A stretch of 9,901 nucleotides of DNA from Acidobacteriota bacterium. GTDB lineage: Bacteria > Acidobacteriota > Vicinamibacteria > Vicinamibacterales > UBA2999. Positions 1 to 6,909 of the stretch are shown here, piece by piece. The translations under genes were made by a program, and so were the position numbers. The stretch covers positions 1-9,901 of the forward strand of contig JADZBZ010000261.1 in NCBI GenBank assembly GCA_020851835.1, written 5' to 3'. The notes under the pieces were generated by a model. That model was not told the origin of the DNA, searched no databases, and worked only from the letters and a program-made list of their open reading frames with translations. Position 1 is the first letter of the stretch; every line of letters begins with the position of its first letter.

Positions 1-119
1 ACGCCGTGGGTGCTACGGACGATGCGGTCGTGCTGCCAGCGGTTGCGGTAGAACTCCTCCCACTTGCGCAAGCCGGCCTTGTTCTCGTCCTTGATCCACG
101 TGATCGACCCGTTCTTCAT
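1..119 (-). CDS. narG: Respiratory nitrate reductase alpha subunit, N-terminal fragment (cut by window edge)
   Basis: Only the first 39 codons are in the window; the gene runs off the left edge. The protein would be the molybdenum (bis-MGD) catalytic subunit that reduces nitrate to nitrite. The visible end reads NRWQHDRIVRSTHGV, which matches from memory the strongly conserved NarG stretch before the H-x3-C-x3-C motif binding the FS0 [4Fe-4S] cluster; His38 here would be the cluster histidine and the cysteines lie beyond the edge. The ATG at 119 has an ideal GGAGG (126-130) 6 bases upstream and overlaps the stop of the upstream cytochrome gene as ATGA, so the start is well supported. No twin-arginine motif is visible in the N-terminus, which would suit a cytoplasm-facing NarG. 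The related nitrite oxidoreductase alpha subunit (NxrA) shares this region and cannot be excluded from 39 residues. Confidence 0.85.
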   Translation of the reverse strand, partial: MKNGSITWIKDENKAGLRKWEEFYRNRWQHDRIVRSTHG

Positions 120-997
120 TTGTCGCCTCCACCGGCACGCCGGCGTCCGAAGCCCGCCGCCTCGACCAGCGGACCACGGACGGCGCGGAACCGGTTGCGC
201 CATGCGCCATCGAACACCAGTAACCCCACCACCGCGCCGCCAAGACCGAGCAGCACGAACGTCACCATGCCCACGGCCGTGCCCTCGCCACCCTCCTGGG
301 CCGAGTGCTCCAGATACGCCACGATCGGCAGGATTTCTTCGGGCTGAAGCGGCGTGCTCTTGAACACCGACTGCATCATGGGAGTGGCGGGCGCCGAGAG
401 CCAGACCGCGAGCGCCTTGCGGCCCTGCAGCCGCTCGTAGGCCTTGGAGAGATCCGGCCCGACACGACCCCCGCCCAGGGCGCCGACGCTACCCAGCGTG
501 TGGCACGAAATGCAGGCCGGGCCGCCGCTGGCCTGGGCCGTCTCGCCCCGCACGATCGACCGGCCGAGCGCGACGTCCTGCGCGGTAAAGGGCCGGTCGC
601 TGACCTGGACACCCACGAACTGCGATTTCTCGAGCGCGGACTCCGCCTCGATCATCGCGAGCAGCGCCTCGGTCATGTCGGGGGTGAGAAGCGGCGGCGA
701 TGGCATGATGACGCCGCGGGCCTCCTGAAAGAGCTGCGTCGCAATGGGATCGCCAGAGTCGATGAGCGCCTTCGGGTCTGGCAGGTATCTGAGCAGCCAG
801 GCGTGATCGCGGCGCTCGGTCACACCCTTCAGATCGGGTCCTGTCAGCCGCCCGCCGCCGATCGTGTGGCAACTGGCGCAGTTCTGCCGGAAGTATCCCG
901 GCGCATCCTGGGCGTCGGCCACCGCGGGCGCGCACACAACCAGGAACGCCCCTGCCGCCAGTGCCCAGCGGCGCCAAACCACAGACCACCAATTCAC
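116..997 (-). CDS. narC: Membrane-anchored dihaem cytochrome c of the nitrate reductase operon (NarC-like)
   Basis: The 293-residue protein has an N-terminal signal peptide (about 1-29, WRR then a hydrophobic core, likely cleaved after ADA before Q30). Two cytochrome c domains follow: haem 1 at CASCH (40-44) with a likely Met ligand at M98 (VIMPSPP), and haem 2 at CISCH (162-166) with Met ligand candidates M207/M208. A C-terminal transmembrane helix (about 243-262) is followed by a basic cytoplasmic tail (WRNRFRAVRG). It should therefore face the periplasm, held by its C-terminus, and pass electrons between the quinol/cytochrome pool and the nitrate reductase. A dihaem cytochrome before narG is known from the Thermus nar operon (narC first gene); the symbol rests on that context plus the architecture. 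It overlaps narG by 4 bases (ATGA), implying translational coupling. The start is GTG, fixed by a strong GGAGG upstream. It could also belong to an Nxr-type complex. Confidence 0.85.
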   Translation of the reverse strand: MNWWSVVWRRWALAAGAFLVVCAPAVADAQDAPGYFRQNCASCHTIGGGRLTGPDLKGVTERRDHAWLLRYLPDPKALIDSGDPIATQLFQEARGVIMPSPPLLTPDMTEALLAMIEAESALEKSQFVGVQVSDRPFTAQDVALGRSIVRGETAQASGGPACISCHTLGSVGALGGGRVGPDLSKAYERLQGRKALAVWLSAPATPMMQSVFKSTPLQPEEILPIVAYLEHSAQEGGEGTAVGMVTFVLLGLGGAVVGLLVFDGAWRNRFRAVRGPLVEAAGFGRRRAGGGDK

Positions 998-1003
998 GCG
1001 ACG

Positions 1004-1008
1004 CCTCC
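1004..1008 (-). promoter_or_regulatory. Shine-Dalgarno site fixing the GTG start of narC
   Basis: On the minus strand GGAGG lies 6 bases before GTG (997). The nearest upstream ATG (1017) is in another frame and hits TGA after seven codons, so the GTG is the best start. narG has the same GGAGG with the same 6-base spacing, which supports the choice. Confidence 0.75.
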
Positions 1009-1100
1009 AGAAGACATGGGTTGCCGACCATCCTGGTCGAGGTGAGGACTTCCTCGCCTAGTCGAGTCGAGAGAGTCTGTCATGGGTCCCGGAGAGCCCC

Positions 1101-1118
1101 ATATGACGGTCGTCATAT
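1101..1118. promoter_or_regulatory. Palindromic operator candidate in the divergent narC / antiporter intergenic region
   Basis: Perfect 8-bp arms ATATGACG and CGTCATAT are separated by GT. The site lies 66 bases before the antiporter start codon and 103 bases before the narC start, in non-coding sequence that is otherwise GC-rich. The compact two-fold symmetry looks like a site for a dimeric HTH repressor (TetR-like in shape), and it is not an FNR/CRP-type box (no TTGAT-N4-ATCAA). No regulator gene is adjacent, so neither the protein nor the controlled gene can be named. No convincing -35/-10 pair was seen for either flanking gene in 998-1184. Confidence 0.45.
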
Positions 1119-1184
1119 CCAGGCCCGGAGCGGCTCGGATCTCGCGCGGGCGGCCGCCGACCGCGACTAACATCAGGGCGCGCC

Positions 1185-2450
1185 ATGAACGCCTTCGACA
1201 CAGCATCGGTCCTTATCGCGGTCGCGGCCCTGTCCGGCTACATCAACCACCGGTTCCTGAAGCTGCCCGCCACCACGGGCACGCTGGCGGTGGCGTTGGT
1301 CAGTTCCCTCGTCCTGGTGGCCATCGACATCGCGGTGCCCGCCTGGGGCCTGCGAACCGTCCTCGTCGGGTTTCTGCGGGAGATCGATTTCAACGAAGCC
1401 CTCATGCACGGCATGCTGTGCTTCCTGCTCTTCGCCGGCTCGCTCCACATCGACTTGTCGGACCTGCTCGAGAACAAGTGGACGGTGGGCATCCTCGCCA
1501 CTGTCGGCGTGGTCATCTCGACTCTCGCCGTGGGCGCGCTCACCTATGTCGCATTCGGCTGGGTGGGCCTCGACGTCCCGCTCGTCATCTGTCTGGTGTT
1601 CGGGGCCCTGATCTCGCCGACCGACCCCATTGCCGTGATGGGCCTGCTCAAGGAACTGAAGGCCCCGCGCACGCTCGAAGCTCAAATCGCCGGCGAATCG
1701 CTCTTCAACGACGGCGTCGCCGTGGTCGTGTTCTTCGGGCTGGTGTCGGCGGCGGACCTGTCCGGGCCCGGCGAGCTGGACGCCATCACGGTGAGCGCCA
1801 CCGGGCTCTCCGGATTCTTCCTGCGCGAGGTGCTCGGCGGCGCCGCTCTCGGACTCGGCCTCGGGTGGGTTGGCTACCACGCCCTCAAGAGCCTGAACGA
1901 GCACTCGCTCGAGCTCCTCATCACGCTCGCGCTCGTGATGTTCATGTACTCGCTGTCCTTCTGGATTCACGTGTCGGGCCCAATCGCCGTGGTGCTGGCC
2001 GGGCTGCTCATCGGCAACCCCGGACGGAAGCTCGCGATGAGCGACCGGACGCGCGAGCACGTGGACGCCTTCTGGCAGATGCTCGACGAAATCCTCAACG
2101 CGGTGCTCTTCCTGCTGCTGGGAATCGAGGTCTTCGCGGTGCCGGCCGGCCCGATGGCGATCGCGGTCGGCCTGCTGGCCGTGCCGGTGGCCCTGCTGGC
2201 GCGCCTGGTCTCGGTCACGGTGCCCATCACGGCCATGCGCCTCACGGGGCGCTATCGCCGCGGCCTCGTCCCCATTCTCACGTGGAGCGGTCTGCGCGGG
2301 GGCATCTCGGTGGCGATGGTGCTGTCGCTGCCGCCGTTTCCGGCCCGCGACTACCTGCTCGCCTGCACCTACGCCGTCGTGGTGTTCTCAATTCTCGTGC
2401 AGGGCCTGACCGTCCGGCGCGTGCTCGTCCACTACGGCGTGGGCACCTGA
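1185..2450 (+). CDS. Na+(K+)/H+ antiporter, CPA1 family (NhaP/YjcE type)
   Basis: A 421-residue, almost wholly hydrophobic inner-membrane protein with about 11-12 predicted helices. Family hallmarks are present in order: SPTDPIAV (144-151), the ion-binding ND pair within GESLFNDG (170-177, N175-D176), and WSGLRGGIS (367-375) with the conserved Arg371 in a late helix. This is the CPA1 pattern: exchange of cytoplasmic Na+ (or K+) for protons to control pH and sodium. It ends soon after the last helix, so there is no long regulatory C-terminal tail such as TrkA_C or cNMP domains. The ATG at 1185 is preceded by a modest AGGG (1175-1178) 6 bases upstream. It stands alone, divergent from the narC operon and convergent with ggt. 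Ion selectivity cannot be read from sequence. A TAACAT at 1168-1173 could be a -10 but has no matching -35. Confidence 0.93.
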   Translation: MNAFDTASVLIAVAALSGYINHRFLKLPATTGTLAVALVSSLVLVAIDIAVPAWGLRTVLVGFLREIDFNEALMHGMLCFLLFAGSLHIDLSDLLENKWTVGILATVGVVISTLAVGALTYVAFGWVGLDVPLVICLVFGALISPTDPIAVMGLLKELKAPRTLEAQIAGESLFNDGVAVVVFFGLVSAADLSGPGELDAITVSATGLSGFFLREVLGGAALGLGLGWVGYHALKSLNEHSLELLITLALVMFMYSLSFWIHVSGPIAVVLAGLLIGNPGRKLAMSDRTREHVDAFWQMLDEILNAVLFLLLGIEVFAVPAGPMAIAVGLLAVPVALLARLVSVTVPITAMRLTGRYRRGLVPILTWSGLRGGISVAMVLSLPPFPARDYLLACTYAVVVFSILVQGLTVRRVLVHYGVGT

Positions 2451-2477
2451 CGCGGGTGAACGACGCCCGGAGGCGCG

Positions 2478-2518
2478 CAGGCGGCGGTCAACTCGTAGGA
2501 ACGGAGACGCGCCGCCTG
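2478..2518. terminator. Candidate hairpin between convergent antiporter and ggt genes
   Basis: Arms CAGGCGGCG (2478-2486) and CGCCGCCTG (2510-2518) are perfectly complementary over 9 bp with a 23-base loop, in the 110-bp gap between two convergent genes. No T-tract follows on either strand, so it is not a canonical intrinsic terminator, and a GC-rich background makes chance stems common. Placement is the main argument for it. Confidence 0.25.
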
Positions 2519-2560
2519 ATCGCAGATGTGCGACACCGGCGCCGAACGAGCGACTAGTAA

Positions 2561-4237
2561 CTAGTAGCCGACGGCCTTGCCGGCGGCCGACCGCCCGTCG
2601 GACCCGCCCTGCAGCCAGCCCCCATCGCTGACGATGGCGGCCACCTGGGCGAGCACGACACCCGGCGAGTAGTCCACCTCGTAGCCCCGCGCCTTCAGGA
2701 TCGCCACCGTGTCGGGTGAGATGCCCCGCTCGAGAGACAGCCGGTCGGGTTGCCACTGATGGTGCACGCGCGGGGCGTCGATGGCGTCCTGTACGTTCAT
2801 GCCGAAGTCGACCACGTTGAGGATGACCTGCATGACGGCGGTCGAGATCCGCGAGCCACCGGGCGCACCGGCGGTCATGAACAGCTTGCCGTCCCTGAGG
2901 AGGATCGTGGGCGTCATCGATGAGAGGGGCCGCTTACCCGGCTGGATGGCATTTCGCTCGCCCTGCACCAGCCCGAACATGTTCGCCGAGCCGGGCTTCG
3001 CTGAGAAGTCGTCCATCTCGTTGTTCAGGAGAAACCCGAGGCCGGGCACGGTGATGCCGTTGCCGTACCCGCCGTTGAGCGTATAGGTGACCGCCACGGC
3101 ATTGCCCTCCGAGTCGACCACCGAGTAGTGGGTGGTCTCCTGGCTCTCGCTCCCGGCGGGACGCCCGGGGCGCACCTCGGCGCTCGGCGTCGCGCGTTCC
3201 GGATCGATCGTGCCGCGCAGCCTCGCCAGGTAGTCCGGGGCCAGGAGCCCGGCAATGGGGACCTTGACGAAATCGGGATCGCCCACATACTCGTTGCGGT
3301 CGGCATACGCGCGGCGCATGGCCTCGGCCTGATAGTGGATGACCGAGGCGGAGCCGGGGCCGCCCTTCTCGTAGCCCGTGCCGTCGAGGATGCCCAGCAT
3401 CTCCAGCAGCGCGATGCCGCCGGAACTGGAGGGAGGCGCGGTGATCACCGTGTAGCCCTTGTAGGTGCCCTGGAGCGGCGTCCGCTCGATGGCTCGGTAG
3501 TTCGCGAGGTCCGACCGCGAAATCAGTCCCCCGTGCTTGGCCATCTCGTCGGCCAGGCGCGTCGCGGTCTCACCCTCGTAGAACTCGTTCGCGCCGTTGG
3601 CCGAGATGCGCGTCAGCGTGCCGGCCAGGTCGGGCTGCACGAGCGTCTCGCCCATCTCGTAGAACGCGCCACCCTTCTGGAAGATGCGGGTGGACTCGGG
3701 GTCACCGCCCAGGCTGCGCGACCCCTTGAGGCCTTCGGCGAGCGCGTAGGAGAGCGGAAACCCCTTCGAGGCCAGGACGATGGCCGGGGCCATGTTCTCA
3801 GCCCACGTCTTCCGGCCGTACTTGTTCACGGCCACCTCGAAGCCGCGCACCGTTCCCGGCACGCCCGACGAGCGCCAGCCCTCGATGCTGTCGCGGGTCA
3901 GGTTCCCCTGGGCATCCAGGTACATGTCGCGCGACGCCTTCTCGGGCGCCCGCTCCCTGAAGTCGATGAATGTGGCGCGCCCGTCGGCCAGGCGGATGAG
4001 CATGTACCCGCCGCCGCCGAGGTTGCCCGCGAAGGGATGGGTCACGGCCAGGGCAAAGCCGACCGCCACGGCAGCGTCCACCGCGTTGCCGCCCTTCTGC
4101 AGCACCCCGACGCCCACGTCGGCGGCGAGCGCCTCCATGGCCACGACCATGCCGTGCCTGGCGCGCACGGGCTGGCGCGCAGCCCCGGCGGGGACGATCA
4201 GAACAAGAGCGAGCAGGACGGGCAGGAAGCGGCGCAT
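2561..4237 (-). CDS. ggt: Gamma-glutamyltranspeptidase (glutathione hydrolase), exported
   Basis: This 558-residue N-terminal nucleophile hydrolase precursor (E. coli Ggt is 580) cleaves the gamma-glutamyl bond of glutathione and related compounds, or transfers the glutamyl group. A signal peptide is visible (1 to about 20, MRRFLPVLLALVLIVPAG), so it acts outside the cytoplasm. Conserved features: Arg94 in DFRER, which binds the substrate carboxylate; the autoprocessing and catalytic Thr368 in ETTHYS, which becomes the N-terminus of the small subunit; D410 in NNEMDDF; oxyanion-hole serines S439-S440 in PLSSM; and G460-G461 in GAPGGSR. These spacings equal those of E. coli T391, D433, S462-463 and G483-484. 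The lid-loop region between MDDF and PLSSM is present. I chose ATG 4237 because the signal peptide begins there; ATG 4246 (adding MCV) is also possible, and the reading frame stays open to 4420 with low-complexity, Arg-rich, non-conserved sequence. It lies behind the ahcY terminator. Confidence 0.95.
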   Translation of the reverse strand: MRRFLPVLLALVLIVPAGAARQPVRARHGMVVAMEALAADVGVGVLQKGGNAVDAAVAVGFALAVTHPFAGNLGGGGYMLIRLADGRATFIDFRERAPEKASRDMYLDAQGNLTRDSIEGWRSSGVPGTVRGFEVAVNKYGRKTWAENMAPAIVLASKGFPLSYALAEGLKGSRSLGGDPESTRIFQKGGAFYEMGETLVQPDLAGTLTRISANGANEFYEGETATRLADEMAKHGGLISRSDLANYRAIERTPLQGTYKGYTVITAPPSSSGGIALLEMLGILDGTGYEKGGPGSASVIHYQAEAMRRAYADRNEYVGDPDFVKVPIAGLLAPDYLARLRGTIDPERATPSAEVRPGRPAGSESQETTHYSVVDSEGNAVAVTYTLNGGYGNGITVPGLGFLLNNEMDDFSAKPGSANMFGLVQGERNAIQPGKRPLSSMTPTILLRDGKLFMTAGAPGGSRISTAVMQVILNVVDFGMNVQDAIDAPRVHHQWQPDRLSLERGISPDTVAILKARGYEVDYSPGVVLAQVAAIVSDGGWLQGGSDGRSAAGKAVGY

Positions 4238-4244
4238 GACGCAC

Positions 4245-4250
4245 ATTCTA
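4245..4250 (-). promoter_or_regulatory. Possible -10 element of ggt, placed for a leaderless message
   Basis: TAGAAT (5 of 6 matches to TATAAT) is read on the minus strand 7 bases before the ATG at 4237, so transcription would begin about at the start codon. There is no Shine-Dalgarno before either start candidate, which would fit. No -35 box is seen at the expected distance, so support is weak. Confidence 0.25.
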
Positions 4251-4293
4251 CCCGCCCGGACGCCCAGGCGCCGGGCAGGCGCCCCGGATCGGG

Positions 4294-4327
4294 AAAAAAG
4301 GGCGGCAGGGATGCATCCCCGCCGCCC
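4294..4327 (-). terminator. Intrinsic (rho-independent) terminator of the sahR-ahcY unit
   Basis: On the minus strand a GGGCGGC / GCCGCCC stem (4321-4327 with 4300-4306) continues, after one mismatch, into GGG/CCC and an ATGCAT centre, and is followed at once by six T (4299-4294). It begins 43 bases after the ahcY stop codon. Strong stem plus U-run is the textbook form, and it separates ahcY from ggt downstream on the same strand. Confidence 0.88.
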
Positions 4328-4370
4328 CCTTTCGTCCTTGCGGTGGCCCGCAGGATGCCGCCGCCAGCGC

Positions 4371-5909
4371 TCAGTACCGGTAGTGCGCCGGCTTGAACGG
4401 GCCGTCCACGGGCACGCCAATGTAGTCGGCCTGCTCCGGCGAGAGCGTCGTCAGTTTCACACCCAGTTTGTCGAGGTGAAGCCGCGCGACCATCTCGTCC
4501 AGTTTCTTCGGCAGGATGTAGACGCGCCTGGCGTCGTACGCCGTGCCCGACAGCGTCTCCTTGCCCGTCGCGCTGAAGTGCAGGTCGAGCTGCGCCACGA
4601 CCTGGTTGGTAAACGACGACGACATGACGAAGCTCGGGTGGCCGGTCGCACAGCCGAGATTCAGCAGGCGGCCTTCGGCCAGCACCAGGATGCTCCGCTC
4701 GGGCCGCGGGCCGTCGGCCGGGAACACCCACTCGTCGTATTGGGGCTTCACGGTCACGCGCGTCGCGCCGCTCTTCGCCAGGCCGGCCATGTCGATCTCG
4801 TTGTCGAAGTGGCCGATGTTCCCGATGATGGCCTTGTCCTTCATGCGCTTCATGTGGTCGACGGTGATGATGTTCTTGTTGCCCGTCGCCGTGATGAAGA
4901 CGTCGGCCGTCCCGATCAGGTCCTCGAGCGTGGCCACCTGGTAGCCTTCCATCGCGGCCTGCAGGGCGCAGATGGGATCGATCTCGGTGACCACCACGCG
5001 GCAGCCCTGGCCCTTGAGCGCCTGGGCGCAGCCCTTGCCCACGTCGCCGTAGCCGCACACCACCGCGACCTTGGCCGACAGCATCACGTCGGTGGCGCGG
5101 TTGAGCCCGTCGATGAGCGAATGCCGGCAGCCGTAGAGGTTGTCGAACTTGCTCTTGGTGGCCGAGTCGTTGACGTTGATGGCCGGGAAGAGCAGGGTGC
5201 TGGCGGCCGTCATCTCATACAGGCGGTGCACGCCGGTGGTGGTCTCTTCGCTGACGCCCTTGATGCCGTCGGCAATCCGCGTCCACACACCCGGACGCGT
5301 CTTGACCTGCGCGCGCAGCGCGTCGAGGATGACGCCCCACTCTTCGGGGTCGCTCTCGGGCTTGAAGGCCGGCACGACGCCTTCGTATTCGAACTGCTTC
5401 ACCTTGTGCACGAACAATGTCGCGTCACCGCCATCGTCCACGATGAGCGACGGGCCGCTCTCGTCGGGCCAGCGCAGCGCCTCGACCGTGCACCACCAGT
5501 ACTCCTCGAGCGTCTCACCCTTCCACGCGAACACGGGCGTGCCCTTCGGATTGTCCACCGTGCCGCCAGTCTCCGGCCGCCCGACGACGACGGCCGCCGC
5601 CGCGTGATCCTGGGTCGAGAAGATGTTGCAGCTCACCCAGCGCACGTCGGCGCCCAGATCGGCGAGCGTCTCGATGAGGACGGCCGTCTGCACCGTCATG
5701 TGCAGCGAGCCCATGATCTTCGCACCCGCCAGCGGCCGCTTCCCCGCATACTGTTTGCGCAGGGCCATCAGTCCCGGCATCTCGTGCTCGGCCAGGCGAA
5801 TTTCGTTGCGGCCGAACTCGGCCAGCGTCAGGTCCTTCACTTTGAACGGCTCGCGCCCCGCCTGGCGGGCCGTCTCGAACGCGTGCACTTCCTTCACTGC
5901 TGTCGACAT
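4371..5909 (-). CDS. ahcY: S-adenosylhomocysteinase (adenosylhomocysteinase)
   Basis: A 512-residue cytosolic NAD+-dependent enzyme that splits S-adenosylhomocysteine into adenosine and homocysteine, relieving product inhibition of methyltransferases and feeding the methionine cycle. Visible hallmarks: substrate-domain SLHMTVQTAV and NIFSTQDHAAAA; DDGGD and EETTTG active-site segments; NDSATKSKFDN with K252 and D256; the NAD-binding Rossmann loop GYGDVGKG (286-293); GNIGHFDNEIDM; HPSFVMSSSF; and the C-terminal KPAHYRY, whose Lys506 and Tyr510 complete the cofactor site of the neighbouring subunit (usual form KPDHYRY, here Asp is Ala). It is of the long form with the extra insert seen in mycobacterial enzymes and slightly longer than those (about 495). 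The ATG at 5909 has AGGAG (5916-5920) 6 bases upstream; the frame is open far upstream but only as antisense-like overlap with sahR. The stop of sahR is 38 bases before it, indicating one operon, closed by the terminator at 4294-4327. Confidence 0.97.
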   Translation of the reverse strand: MSTAVKEVHAFETARQAGREPFKVKDLTLAEFGRNEIRLAEHEMPGLMALRKQYAGKRPLAGAKIMGSLHMTVQTAVLIETLADLGADVRWVSCNIFSTQDHAAAAVVVGRPETGGTVDNPKGTPVFAWKGETLEEYWWCTVEALRWPDESGPSLIVDDGGDATLFVHKVKQFEYEGVVPAFKPESDPEEWGVILDALRAQVKTRPGVWTRIADGIKGVSEETTTGVHRLYEMTAASTLLFPAINVNDSATKSKFDNLYGCRHSLIDGLNRATDVMLSAKVAVVCGYGDVGKGCAQALKGQGCRVVVTEIDPICALQAAMEGYQVATLEDLIGTADVFITATGNKNIITVDHMKRMKDKAIIGNIGHFDNEIDMAGLAKSGATRVTVKPQYDEWVFPADGPRPERSILVLAEGRLLNLGCATGHPSFVMSSSFTNQVVAQLDLHFSATGKETLSGTAYDARRVYILPKKLDEMVARLHLDKLGVKLTTLSPEQADYIGVPVDGPFKPAHYRY

Positions 5910-5947
5910 TGCATGCTCCTCTTCGCTATTGCGCCTTCTGCCTCTTC

Positions 5948-6892
5948 TCACGCCTTTCGTCCCGTGGCTACGAACAACGCCGGCCCCTCGGCATCCGGAT
6001 CCGCCGGCAGCGCCTGGAGACGCACGGCCGAGACACCCGCAGCCATCAGGTACCGGCGCGTCGTGTCCTCGGAAAAGCCGAGCCAGACGTGCCCCATCTG
6101 CTGCTGATACTCCGTCCGGTCGTGCGGCAGCATGTCCACGACGAGGATGCGCCCGCCCGGTCTGAGCACACGGGCGGCTTCGGCCAGGACGCGGCCGGGC
6201 TCGGGCTGATGGTGCAGGACGAGCGACACCAGCACCGCGTCGAGCAGGCCATCCTCGATTGGCAGCGCCTCGAGCGCCCCTTCGCGCACTTCGACATTCG
6301 ACGAGCCTTCCAGGCGCGCGCGCGCCGCCCGCAGCATGTCGGCCGAACCATCGATGGCGATCACGCGCGCCACGTGCGGCGCCAGCGCTTCGCTCATCTG
6401 GCCCGTGCCGCAGCCCAGGTCGCCGACAATCAGGCGGTCGTCGACGAGCGAGAGCAGAGCCATCAGGTGCGTGCGGCCGCCGAACAGCTGCAACCGCAGT
6501 CGATCCCACTGCCCCGCCGCCGACGAAAAGAACGCGCGCGACTTCTCGCGACGGCGCTGCAGCACGCTCGGCAGGCGACGCGCGTCCTGGCCGGCGCCGG
6601 ACGCGCTACCAACCTGATCCCGGATCACCGGCCACAACTGTCGGGCCCCAAGGTCGAGCTCGTCCACGGCCATGGCGTAGAAACGGCTCGTCCCGTCGCG
6701 GCGCGACACCACCCACCCATCGTCGGCCAGGGTCTTGAGATGGCGGCTCACCGTGGATTGCGGCAACTGCAGGATCGCGCACAGTTCGGAAACCGTCAGC
6801 TCGTGGTGCTCGAGCGGCAGCAGCATACGGACCCGAATCGGGTCTGCGAGAGCCGCCATGTGATCCAGAATCGGCGCAGAGGCTTGATTCAT
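5948..6892 (-). CDS. sahR: ArsR-family regulator fused to a SAM/SAH-binding methylase-like domain (SahR-like)
   Basis: The 314-residue protein has two parts. Residues about 10-85 form an ArsR winged helix (MAALADPIRVRML, recognition helix around QSTVSRHLKTL 45-55, wing RRDGTSRFYAM). The usual ArsR metal-binding Cys pair (ELCVC) is absent; only C38 is near, so it is unlikely to sense metals. Residues about 125-314 are a class I methyltransferase fold with motif I GDLGCGTG (157-164), acidic D181 (VIAIDGS) and VLHHQPEP. This is the architecture of SahR, known in Proteobacteria as a repressor that releases its operator on binding SAH and controls SAM-cycle genes including ahcY. Position just upstream of ahcY supports the name. 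The methylase motifs look intact, so a real methyltransferase activity is not excluded. ATG 6892 lies inside the palindrome at 6888-6909 and has no clear Shine-Dalgarno; M12 (6859) is an alternative start. The assignment rests on domains and context. Confidence 0.85.
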   Translation of the reverse strand: MNQASAPILDHMAALADPIRVRMLLPLEHHELTVSELCAILQLPQSTVSRHLKTLADDGWVVSRRDGTSRFYAMAVDELDLGARQLWPVIRDQVGSASGAGQDARRLPSVLQRRREKSRAFFSSAAGQWDRLRLQLFGGRTHLMALLSLVDDRLIVGDLGCGTGQMSEALAPHVARVIAIDGSADMLRAARARLEGSSNVEVREGALEALPIEDGLLDAVLVSLVLHHQPEPGRVLAEAARVLRPGGRILVVDMLPHDRTEYQQQMGHVWLGFSEDTTRRYLMAAGVSAVRLQALPADPDAEGPALFVATGRKA

Positions 6893-6909
6893 CCGTATAT
6901 CCGGATGAA
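6888..6909. promoter_or_regulatory. Palindromic operator of the sahR-ahcY operon (putative SahR autoregulatory site)
   Basis: A 22-bp near-perfect palindrome: arms TTCATCCG (6888-6895) and CGGATGAA (6902-6909) around TATATC, with 10 of 11 symmetric pairs complementary (only 6896/6901 fail). It starts immediately downstream of the -10 box, covers the predicted transcription start (about 6903) and contains the sahR start codon (6890-6892). A dimeric ArsR-type repressor bound here would block initiation. I do not remember the published SahR consensus well enough to compare. Confidence 0.7.

Noticed and set aside
1026..1055. Two small inverted repeats, GACCA-TCC-TGGTC and GAGGA-CT-TCCTC, upstream of narC
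   Set aside because: Five-base arms are expected by chance at this length and composition; no -35/-10 is associated with them.
2553..2565. Two ACTAGT palindromes one base apart at the ggt stop codon
   Set aside because: Short and unique in the window; the second copy forms the ggt stop codon. No structural or regulatory role can be argued.
4265..4283. CAGGCGCC direct repeat that can fold as GGCGCC-GGGCA-GGCGCC between the ahcY terminator and ggt
   Set aside because: GC-only 6-bp stem without T-tract; common in this base composition. The terminator at 4294-4327 already explains the spacing.
4238..4420. Upstream extension of the ggt frame to 4420
   Set aside because: It would run through the intrinsic terminator and into the ahcY 3' end, would put 61 low-complexity residues before a clear signal peptide, and shows no conservation signal.
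5910..5947. SAH riboswitch before ahcY
   Set aside because: The gap between sahR and ahcY is only 38 bases and holds the ribosome site; there is no room for the aptamer, and the operon leader at 6893-6903 is also too short.
3780..6107. Long open frame on the plus strand opposite ggt and ahcY, and a similar one at 1082-2557 overlapping the antiporter
   Set aside because: Both are Arg/Pro/His/Ala-rich translations without recognisable domains, produced by the GC-rich third-position bias of the real genes on the same stretch.
5910..6509. Upstream extension of the ahcY frame (about 200 codons) beyond ATG 5909
   Set aside because: It overlaps sahR in another frame, is Arg/Ala-rich with no homology to the AhcY N-terminus, and ATG 5909 has a well-spaced AGGAG.
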